The notes under the pieces were generated by a model, which searched no databases, was not told the origin of the DNA, and worked only from the letters and a program-made list of their open reading frames with translations. Positions 33,614 through 41,760 of a stretch of 64,000 nucleotides of DNA are shown one piece after another. Position numbers and translations under genes: made by a program. Within the stretch, counting starts at the first letter, position 1. Every line of letters starts with the position of its first letter. This DNA comes from Aotearoamyces nothofagi (taxonomy: Eukaryota > Ascomycota > Leotiomycetes > Leotiales > Tympanidaceae): NCBI GenBank assembly GCA_015345905.1, contig JADDTR010000003.1:1410337-1474336 (forward strand). Direction: 5' to 3'.

Positions 33614-34723
33614 TCACAAAGTAACAACAATCTTCTTTACAGAAACCCCCTTCATCAAGACATCCATAGCTCCCTGGATATGCTCAAGGCCCTTCCCAAC
33701 GACCTCCGGTTCCGGGGCAGCAGTGTATTTGCCTTCTGCCAGAGCAACCGGCAAGAAGTCCTCGTAGATTGCGCCACCCACCTCGTTCGCCACCAGGCTA
33801 CTACCAAAGATAAACTTTGTATTGACATGGTTTATTTTGGATTTGAGTGCCGTAGAGGCGTTGAAGTATGCTATGGAAAGGCCAGTCGAGATCCATCCCA
33901 ATGTACTCGTTGGGAACTTGCCAGGCATGTCGATGCTAGCCTGGGAAACAAACTTCCTTCCCTTGGACGCACCGATGATTTCAATGCAAGCCTTTAATGA
34001 CCCAGTACCGATGGCTAATGCGCCTGCAGATTTTCGGTCCCGGAGGACCCCGATGATGTCTTTGACGGCTGTAGCGCTGTGGTAGTCGAAGACTTCAGAA
34101 GCACCGAGCTTCCTAACGTAGTCGAAATTCTTGGGCGAGGCTGTTGTGATGACTTCGTAGCCGGCTGCGACTGCAAGCTGGATGGCATTGCTGCCGACAC
34201 ATGTAGAGCCACCCCAAACGACCACAGTCTCCCCATTCGGCTTCGGCGGCACTGTCGGATACTGCAACGCAAGGTAGTCTTTCTGGAACAAGCCGCAGGC
34301 AGCAGTAGACAGGCAGAGCGGTAAAACACACGCCTTCTCGTAGGATAGAGAGTTTGGAATGGGCGAAGCCAAGTTCGTCCTGATCACGGTATACTCCTGG
34401 AAAGCACCCTCGGACGACTTGTTGCTATTTGGGTCCATCCCAACCGCTTGGCCTACAACACGCTCACCAATGCTGAATCGCGTGACGTCCTCTCCGACTT
34501 CGACAACCTCGCCAGCGACATCGCTACCCATGACGAAGGGGTATTTGATATAAGAGAACATTACATTGCCAGCAATCTGTTTGATGGCGTCGACTGGGTT
34601 GATGCCGATTGCGCTGTTCTTGACAACGATCTCGTTCTTTCCAGGTGGGGTATATGGGGCCTCCTTGACCTCGAGGGGCTTGCCTGATTTGGAGACCAAC
34701 CATGCGGCGTGGTTCGGAGGCAT
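33614..34723 (-). CDS. Medium-chain zinc-independent alcohol dehydrogenase-like oxidoreductase (enoyl-reductase type)
   Basis: Single exon, 369 aa from the ATG at 34723 (MPPNHAAWLVSK). The frame stays open to 34858, but the upstream 45 codons do not look conserved. It is an MDR-family NADPH oxidoreductase of the fungal trans-enoyl reductase/ToxD-like group. Supporting motifs: PPGKNEIVVKNSAIGINPVD, YPFVMGSDVAGEVVEVGEDV (GroES-like domain with no zinc ligands, Asp in place of the HE pair), the Rossmann segment VVVWGGSTCVGSNAIQLAVA, and the C-terminal EGKYTAAPEPEVVGKGLEHI. Such proteins act alone or with polyketide synthases. No synthase is in this window, so a stand-alone role is more likely. 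The substrate is unknown. Confidence 0.88.
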   Translation of the reverse strand: MPPNHAAWLVSKSGKPLEVKEAPYTPPGKNEIVVKNSAIGINPVDAIKQIAGNVMFSYIKYPFVMGSDVAGEVVEVGEDVTRFSIGERVVGQAVGMDPNSNKSSEGAFQEYTVIRTNLASPIPNSLSYEKACVLPLCLSTAACGLFQKDYLALQYPTVPPKPNGETVVVWGGSTCVGSNAIQLAVAAGYEVITTASPKNFDYVRKLGASEVFDYHSATAVKDIIGVLRDRKSAGALAIGTGSLKACIEIIGASKGRKFVSQASIDMPGKFPTSTLGWISTGLSIAYFNASTALKSKINHVNTKFIFGSSLVANEVGGAIYEDFLPVALAEGKYTAAPEPEVVGKGLEHIQGAMDVLMKGVSVKKIVVTL

Positions 34724-35834
34724 TTTGGGGCCAGGGATATTGCGAGAAAGGGATGATGATGGAGGAGGGGGATCTTGGATTGTAAAACAGAACTGACATG
34801 GCGTCGAGGACAGAAGGCAATATATATGTAGAAGATCGAGGAATGCGTGGCGGCGCAAGACCCGACGGCTTCAAGACCTGCATCTCGGAGTTAATGGCTA
34901 CGGGCATACCCATTGCCCCTTAGCACAGAGATGCAGAATCGACGTCGGGCGTAAAAGCAGCATTGGTTCAGGGAGCTTCGATAATGGAAGCATATGATAA
35001 TCAGGACGAATGGGGCTTTATCCTGCCGGATTTTACGCTCCGCCGCCCCAAGCGGCCTAGGCGAGTTTTCAGGGAGAATTCACGTGATTCGAGTGATTAG
35101 AGTAGGTGTCAACGAGACTTTTGTAGACTGTAGAGCAGCAGCAACAGCATTTATTTTCAGTGCTAAAGTAGATTATAATAGTAGTTAGAGTATATATATA
35201 AGAAATGATTCTTATCTATGTCTCTGAATCCCGCTGAAAGCGGGAAATTTTTTGCCAAATTCTAAGAATCCGGAGCGTATTGGGAGTGTAAATTTTACCT
35301 CCAGAATAAGTAGAATTTTGGTGAAAAATCGGTGTCAACGAGGAAATTTTACGTTCCGGGCGAGTTTTAGGGGATCTTGGAGTAGAATAGGGCATTTTGG
35401 GAGCGGAATAGGGCATTTTGGGAGCGGAATAGGGTACTTAGTCGTTGGCAACGAGGAATTTAGTGAATGATTTTAAATTTCAGTGTATTGAAAATAAATC
35501 TTAGTGAGTGTAGGCTATCAATTTAGGGCAACATCACTAAAAGTTGTCGCTAAAGTCGTTGTTAACGAGGAATTTAGTGAGTGAAAAAAATCGGCTGAAA
35601 AACACGAAAATCGACAAAAAGTGCAGGTATACCTATGCACTTTTTGGTGCGGCCGCACCATTTTGACCCCTGTTCAAAACTCGGTTTTCCTCGTTGGCAA
35701 CGAGGGTGTATACCTTTAATTATATTTAACATGCAACACTGCTTAAAACAAGCTGTTAAAAGGGAGGATAGTATTTTATAGTATATAACTAATAATAAAA
35801 ATCGTTCAGACCGACTATTTTAATCAAAGTGGTG
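34724..35834. other. Promoter of the oxidoreductase, then left part of the AT-rich palindrome-rich insertion
   Basis: TATATAT near 34822 may serve the oxidoreductase. From about 35020 the DNA changes. GATTTTACGCTCCGC (35031-35045) matches an inverted copy near 40686-40700. A roughly 21-bp repeat, GAATAGGGCATTTTGGGAGCG, follows at 35385-35436, and palindromes of the TCGTTGGCAACGAGG type lie at about 35330, 35442, 35556 and 35690. No gene. Confidence 0.6.
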
Positions 35835-37049
35835 CTACCAACGAGGATTTAAGCTGTTTGTTGCTCGGTATTGACGAGCAATATCCAAGTCCTTTGCCAT
35901 CACCTTTTGTCTCTTCCCTCCTTCCTTAAGATTTGTACAATATAATTCTGAGAAATCCTTAGCTTTCCGAGCAATATCAGCATCCTCTTTATCTAATTCT
36001 ATTCGATATAACCGAATAGCAAGAAGAAGCTTCGTCATGGACGAGGATTCTGGAAAGGTTTCCCAGAAGTGTAGCCAGTTGCAGTGACAAGATACATATA
36101 CATGAAAAATGAACTGAAATGTTCGTTAGCAACGAGGTATTACTTAGATATCTTCAAGTAGTCTCTTACTCTCCAATTACTCCAATGAGTCTTTAACACC
36201 GACCAGATTTTAGAGTAGTTGTCTTTATATAACTCTCTCCAATACTGGAGGGCGATAAATTGATCGTTGACAACGAGTGTTTTCCCAAACTCCCAATTAT
36301 AGATAAGTGATAGTAGTTCATTGATTGCAAAGTATGTACTAGCAGGAGGATTAGAAATATTGATAGATAAAACCTCGCCTTGGATGAAGGAGAAATGCCA
36401 TGATTGATGTATATATAAATCTGGTAGATTCCTCGTTGGCAACGAGGTTTGGGAATGAGGTCTAGACTGAGTGGTAATAGACGGTAGAGTGATAATAGAC
36501 AGTGACTGAACAGTTGATGATTCCTCGTTACTGACGACTCTTTTGTCTCTCTCTAGTAATCTTTTATTGTCTGTAATAAGGAGAGAGAGCCTATAATTTA
36601 ATATCAACTTCTGTAATTAAATATATATAAAAGAATTAATACTTACATTTCTTTATTATATTCCTCACGTGAAAATGACTTTGCNGTGATAATAGACAGT
36701 GACTGAACAGTTGATGATTCCTCGTTACTGACGACTCTTTTGTCTCTCTCTAGTAATCTTTTATTGTCTGTAATAAGGAGAGAGAGCCTATAATTTAATA
36801 TCAACTTCTGTAATTAAATATATATAAAAGAATTAATACTTACATTTCTTTATTATATTCCTCACGTGAAAATGACTTTGCCCACTCTATCATTCTATTT
36901 CTCTCACTTTGTACTCTTGTATCAATGTCATTTAAATTAGAAGACTGAGGGGTAAAGGGTTCTCTTGGTGTTTTCCCAGTTTCAATATCTCGCTGTAACC
37001 GATTAAATGATGTTAATTTAATCGGCTTTTGACTCGGTGTTGACGACAT
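35835..37049 (-). CDS. Orphan protein of the insertion, divergent from the recombinase
   Basis: I reconstruct three exons: 37049-36844, 36590-36170 and 36113-35835, giving about 301 aa. The second junction (GTAAGA donor, CTCGTTGCTAACGAAC branch palindrome, ATTTCAG acceptor) is clear. The first uses GTAAGT and an ATTATAG acceptor and crosses the artificial duplication at 36489-36881, so exon 2 exists twice in the window. The product is charged and helical: basic N-terminus (SSTPSQKPIKLTSFNRLQRD), WHFSFIQGEVLSINISNPPA in the middle, and a C-terminus with LLLAIRLYRIELDKEDADIA and QKVMAKDLDIARQYRA. No known domain. Two palindromes fall inside exons in frame, encoding SLPTR and LVVND. The shared, divergent promoter with the recombinase suggests a joint element. 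Confidence 0.6.
36489..36881. repeat. Assembly artefact: 196-bp exact direct repeat around a single N
   Basis: 36489-36684 and 36686-36881 appear identical, separated by one N at 36685. Both run from GTGATAATAGACAG to AAAATGACTTTGC. The pattern fits two contig ends that overlap but were joined with a placeholder. Confidence 0.9.
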
Positions 37050-37252
37050 AATTGATGAGTCTAAGTAGAGTAGAGTTAAAGTCTCGGTAGTAGCGAGGAT
37101 TAATGCTTGGAAGGCTCGGCAGTAGCGAGGATTTAGGCTAAATGAAAATCCCTACTTGTACCGAGGATTTTCTTCGGTGTTAACGAGGATTAAGGCTAAA
37201 TTGAAACCCTTGTTTACACCGAGGAATTTCCTCGGTGTTAACGAGGATTAGA

Positions 37253-37689
37253 GCTAACCAGATATTTATACTAAGGCAAATAGCTTATCTGATTACCATT
37301 TTCAGTACAGTACTTTTATTAAAGTCTCTATATTAAAATGACTACCTCTATTGATATATTTGAAGGCTTATATACTGTTGATAAAGATGAAGTATTAAAT
37401 GATAATGAAGATCATGAGTTGATCATTGAGCAATTGGAAGCTGATCAAAGATCTGTTGAAATAGCCGTTGNGCTAACCAGATATTTATACTAAGGCAAAT
37501 AGCTTATCTGATTACCATTTTCAGTACAGTACTTTTATTAAAGTCTCTATATTAAAATGACTACCTCTATTGATATATTTGAAGGCTTATATACTGTTGA
37601 TAAAGATGAAGTATTAAATGATAATGAAGATCATGAGTTGATCATTGAGCAATTGGAAGCTGATCAAAGATCTGTTGAAATAGCCGTTG
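37253..37689. repeat. Assembly artefact: 218-bp exact direct repeat around a single N
   Basis: 37253-37470 and 37472-37689 appear identical, separated by one N at 37471. Both run from GCTAACCAGATATT to AATAGCCGTTG. The start codon of the recombinase is therefore present twice, at 37338 and 37557; only the second copy continues. Confidence 0.9.
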
Positions 37690-39182
37690 AGAACGACCTA
37701 TTCCAACAAGGAACATTTGATATTATCAAGTCATCACAAGGTGCTTTAGCAAAAAAGACTCTGGAGGGATATACCTCGTTTGTACCGAGTATTCCTTAAG
37801 TATTTATAACTATTAACAGCTATTTAGATTACACAAAAGCATGATTGAATGGATTACAATAAAGTATAAGACTGAAGGACAGAAGAACCTCAATACAGCA
37901 TCTGGAAAATGTCCTCAGATGATATGTGAATGGATTCGTGATATCTGTAAGGATGAAGTTACAGTATTAGGAGTAAAGCCAATTGGTAAAGGTTCATCCC
38001 GAGCCAAAAAGCTGTTAGACTCGTTGGGAACGAGGGAACGAGTTGCTGGATATTCACATGCACTAAAGATGAGAGCTTCTGCAACTTATTGGTTTGCATT
38101 CTTATGTCCTGAACTTTGTAGTAAAGGAGATTGGTTACAATTAAAAACTGGAGGATGGAGTGGAAATCCTTCATTATCACCAATGGTCTCCTGCTATATA
38201 AGATCTCTAAACAAGAAGAAAGTAGGTAGAGATTACCTCGTTGCCAATGAAGAGATTACCTCGTTGCTAACGAACCTTATTTTAGGTTCTCACTGGTGAG
38301 ATATCAACAAGTGCCCGGGCCTTATCATCAGAAGATCTACAGAAAATGTTCGTCTACAACGAGAAAATCCCTCTTTATCAGTTTGGAAAGAAACTCATTT
38401 ATGATGAGCATTGCTATATCTGGAGTGGTCCAACTTGTCGAAAGATGCTACAAGCAATTTATACACTTGCATTCCAGTGCCTGCTTTGTATAGATGAAGT
38501 ACTTCAAATCCAAGCTCATTATATCCTCGTTATCGACGAGGAAAAGGGACATATCCAACTAAGTCTTAACTTTAGAAAGACAAATCAATATAGCAGTAAG
38601 AATAGTTATAATTCATGTATACTAAGGACTTGTTTCTAACAAAAGAAATAGGAATCAAGCCTTTTCATCTTTATCTTAATCCAAGAGAACCTTTTCTTGA
38701 TCCTGTTCTTGCTTTATTAGAATGGTTTAAGGTATCTATAATTAATGAAGGATATATCTTTCGAAGAATTGATGTCCAAGACAGAGTAACTACAAGGAAT
38801 AAAGCTCTGGTAAGCTTAGAATATCTTCGTTGACAACGACTAAAACCTCTCGTTGCTGACGAGGAAATAGGATCCAAGTACTTTTACAGAGTACTTTCGT
38901 CACAACCTGCTTGATATTGGTTGTGACTATCGGCTATATGGAATACATTCCTTTTGCAGAGGAGGTGCTCAATGGTTATACTCTGAGAAAAGATGGGGTA
39001 TAAGACAGATTTGTAATTGGGGTGGATGGAGTACAAATTGGGATTCAAGTTCTATTATAAGATATCTAATCAGTTGGAATGATGATCCTATACAGCAGCA
39101 AGAGGATTTTATGAATCCAAATTATATAGGAGGTACTAGATGTCAAGTATATGGTAGAGAATGTACTTGTATTGGAAGATAG
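37557..39182 (+). CDS. Crypton-type tyrosine recombinase, probably catalytically damaged
   Basis: Five exons: 37557-37781, 37820-38221, 38286-38595, 38652-38809 and 38871-39182, giving 468 aa. Phases match at every join. The first intron is only 38 bp; the second and fourth carry the palindrome as branch site (CTCGTTGCTAACGAA and CTCGTTGCTGACGAG). Family-like stretches: SHALKMRASATYWFAFL, GEISTSARALSSEDLQKMF, AFQCLLCIDEVLQIQ, IKPFHLYLNPREPFLDPVLA, GYIFRRI, YFRHNLLDIGCDYRLYGIHS, ICNWGGWS, IIRYLISWNDDP, and a C-terminal CxxxxxECTC. His391, Trp418 and the likely nucleophile Tyr430 are present. Where relatives have the two catalytic arginines I read Cys277 and Cys394 (codons TGT, TGC), each one C-to-T step from Arg. 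Such enzymes cut and rejoin DNA to move circular intermediates. The frame is intact. Confidence 0.82.
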
Positions 39183-39609
39183 AAAGTGTAGAGAAATACT
39201 CGTTGGGAACGAGTAATCTAGTCATTTCCCCCTATATCAAATTCTTCGTTGAGAACGAGTAATCTGGTCACTGACTCCTAAGTTGGAATCTTCGTTGACA
39301 ACGAGTAATCTGGTCACTGACTCCTAAGTTGGAATCTTCGTTGAGAACGAGTAATCTGGTCACTGACTCCTAAGTTGGAATCTTTGTTGACAACGAGTAA
39401 TCTAGTCACTGACCCCTAAGTTGGAATCTTCGTTGAGAACGAGTAATCTGGTCACTGACCCCTAAGTTGGAATCCTCGTTGAGAACGAGTAAATAGTACT
39501 TAGTCATAAATGGACATTGTCAAATCTATCGTTGGGAACGAGTATTTTATTCTATACACCTAACTAAGTAAAGCAACGCAAAGTTTCCTCGTCCCCACCG
39601 ACCCTTCTC
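39183..39609. repeat. 46-bp tandem array with a palindrome in each unit
   Basis: Starting about 20 bp after the recombinase stop, units of 46 bp repeat with starts at about 39247, 39293, 39339, 39385, 39431 and 39477, preceded by one diverged copy at 39203. Each unit is TCGTTGAGAACGAGTAATCT followed by GGTCACTGACTCCTAAGTTG and GAATC. The loop alternates between GAG and GAC. Regular spacing and near identity suggest recent amplification. Confidence 0.85.
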
Positions 39610-40526
39610 TCAAATTACTGCCCTACCTATGATAGCATTGCAGGTGGCAGCAGAGCGGCGAGCCCCATCCACCAAATGCTAAGGTAAAGCTCGTTAGTAC
39701 CGAGGATTTCAAGAGGGGACCTACTTACCAACACGGTCATATTGCCGCCTTGGAGAAACTCCAAGGTCTCCCACATCATGGTACGATATGCCGTGTTCAA
39801 GGTGGCCGGGAACTAAAACACTCGTTAGCACCGAAGATTCCAAACACTCGTTAGCACCGAAGATTTTACTTACAGTTCCACCACCAAGAGCATAGACACA
39901 AAGTGCCACAAACTCCACGGCCGCCAACTTCCACTCACAGCCGCAAGGCAGGAAGTCTTCTAGGTCATTGTCTACAGGAATATCAAGAAGCTCGTTAGCA
40001 ACGAGCTTTTCGCAAAATTCTCTCTAAGTACTTACTGGCAGCTTCCACCGACATGGGTGCATTGTTCTTCCGGCCTAAAAGCTCGTTAGCAACGAGTCTT
40101 TTTATTTTAGGGAAGTTTGACTTACAAGTGTAGCACTTGGCCAGACTTCCGGCACGAGGATCTCCATTGGCCTTAAGTGGCCAGTATACACGGCTAATTC
40201 CTCGTTAGCAACGAGTCTTTCGAAAATGGGTAAGTTTACTTACTGCAGATTTTCCTCCCGGCAGCCAGGATTGGAGGGGGGGCAGGCAGCAGTAGAGCCC
40301 CAACGGGCAAGGTAGGCAGCGCAGCGTTGGCTGAAAAGCTCGTTAGCAACGAGTCTTTCAAAATGGTAAGTTCACTTATGCAGGGGGTTGGTGCTGGAGG
40401 ACTGCAGGGTCCCAGCCGGTCATGGTGACTGCAGCGGAATTGCCAGAGGCAGGAAAGGTATAAGTAAAAGGCACTTCAAAAGCCTCGTTAGCAACGAACA
40501 AAAAAAGGAATTCAAACTCACTTACT
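39610..40526 (-). CDS. Cys-rich orphan protein with seven palindrome-bearing introns
   Basis: Exons on the minus strand: 40526 (single A of the split ATG), 40473-40380, 40330-40244, 40193-40126, 40074-40036, 39971-39874, 39812-39729 and 39678-39610. The product is 179 aa and the frame is kept at all seven joins. Introns are 49-64 bp, mostly GTAAGT, each with G/A-CTAACGAG as branch site, ending TTTAG, TTAG or CAG (GAAG in intron 1). Protein landmarks: GNSAAVTMTGWDPAVLQHQ, QRCAAYLARWGSTAACPPSN, NLHRVYWPLKANGDPRAG, KCYTCRKNNAPMSVEAA, DLEDFLPCGCEWKLAAVEFV and RTMMWETLEFLQGGNM. No family recognised. Intron 2 begins ATAAGT instead of GTAAGT, one G-to-A step, which may block splicing. If the first exon is untranslated or wrong, Met18 (MTGWDPA) is the alternative start. 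Confidence 0.65.
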
Positions 40527-41760
40527 GTTGGCGGTGGTGGTGGTGGTGGCGGAGTTGTTTTTGGAGAGGGGAAAGGTAGGAGTTGGGTCTATAAAATATT
40601 ACACGCATACATTCAAGGTCACATGCGCATGCACATTCAGGGTCACATGATCAAAATTTTAGTGTGTCGGGTAGCGCAGATTTCGGGCGCGGAGCGTAAA
40701 ATCTGCCAGAGAATGAGTAGAAGAATGCCGCTGAGAACGGGGGCTCGGAGGAACTATGCTCCGACGCCCAAGACCGTGGCGCTCCAGAAGGTATAAATAC
40801 CGGAGTCTTAGAGGACCTTTAATAACATCATGGCATTCCTCCACTGACCAGATTTCCTTTCTTTTCTGCCGCTTTAACTCGGTGTTGAATGTGATGTATT
40901 TAAATACCTTAGCCCGATAATGTTATACGAACGGAAGTTAGCGCCGATTACTCGAGAGATAAGATTTATACTACTGCGCAGTACAAACGCAGGGGTCAGG
41001 AAAGCAGCCTCAGGCCCTTCATAAAGCTGGAACGCTGCTATTGGGTCACGGCCAAGAGCGGAGATATATAACGCCGCGCCCCGTACACAACATTACATCT
41101 ATAACAATCAGCCGGGCTGGTCTTGGGAGAAGTCGCAGAAATACTATATACGAGAATAGAGAACGCATCTTTTTCTAATTGCTGGCAAATCCCCGGTTCG
41201 GTGTCGTCGACGCCCTCAAAAGTGCTGAACCGAACGCCTTCCCGCTCTAGAGATAGTATGCAAGCTTCTGTCTTATGTCCAAGGAGAAGAACAACTCAGA
41301 TCCCTTGCTTGCAGCTGGCGAGAAAATGACGGGTAGCTGTACATCCTTCGTCGCATCGCCGTAGGCTATGTTCAAGGCGAAGGCATCGGTATAAGCATCT
41401 TGGGCTTGGCTGATATCATCTGCCCAGTCACTTGTGCACTATATCAAGCGGTTTTGCCAACCCATGAGGTCCAGTAAACGTAACGGTGCCATGGATGACC
41501 GCTGACGATGACCTCTGACGGCATAGCATGAAGTGAACAAACACGGCCGTTGCCATGATATCACGGAACCGAATAGGAGAGGACGTCCAGCGCTTAGGTC
41601 AGGTGGACCTATTTCCGAGGCACGAGCGAAACTCCGGTGTCGCGTCTATGCAGCATCAACCACCTATATAAAAAGGGAAGCACTCCTACTCTAAGGGCAC
41701 TCCAAGAATCGGTCTATATCTTCTAGTCACAGATATAGCTATATAAGCGGTTCTGAAAAA
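40527..41760. other. Flank of the insertion, no gene seen
   Basis: This includes the upstream side of the Cys-rich gene, a repeated AAGGTCACATG(C/A) pair near 40615 and 40640, and the inverted GCGGAGCGTAAAATC near 40686-40700. A plus-strand frame at 41123-41329 is unsupported. Confidence 0.4.

Larger units (their letters stand above)
35024..40705. mobile_element. AT-rich insertion carrying a Crypton-type recombinase and two orphan genes
   Basis: This block differs from its neighbours in composition (mostly AT-rich up to 39.6 kb), in being saturated with the 15-bp palindrome CTCGTTnnnAACGAG, and in gene content. It holds a tyrosine recombinase (+), a divergent orphan (-) and a multi-intron Cys-rich orphan (-). 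An imperfect inverted repeat of about 21 bp (CTGSCRGATTTTACGCTCCGC, S and R marking the two differences) lies near each edge, at about 35026-35046 and 40686-40706. Cryptons are not expected to have terminal inverted repeats, so the limits are uncertain. One more palindrome occurs at about 41763, beyond the right edge. Confidence 0.5.

Noticed and set aside
35385-35436. GGAATAGGGCATTTTGGG repeats considered as telomere-like
   Set aside because: The unit is about 21 bp with only two or three copies and does not contain TTAGGG tandem arrays.
39203-39525. Regular repeat-spacer pattern resembling a CRISPR array
   Set aside because: The whole 46-bp unit, including the supposed spacers, is repeated almost unchanged, and the context is a spliced eukaryotic genome. 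It is a tandem satellite.
35024-40706. Interpretation of the insertion as a Starship giant element
   Set aside because: The recombinase resembles the Crypton-type family (WGGWS, SWNDDP) and not, as far as I can see, the larger DUF3435 captain. The block is only about 5.5 kb with no visible cargo set.
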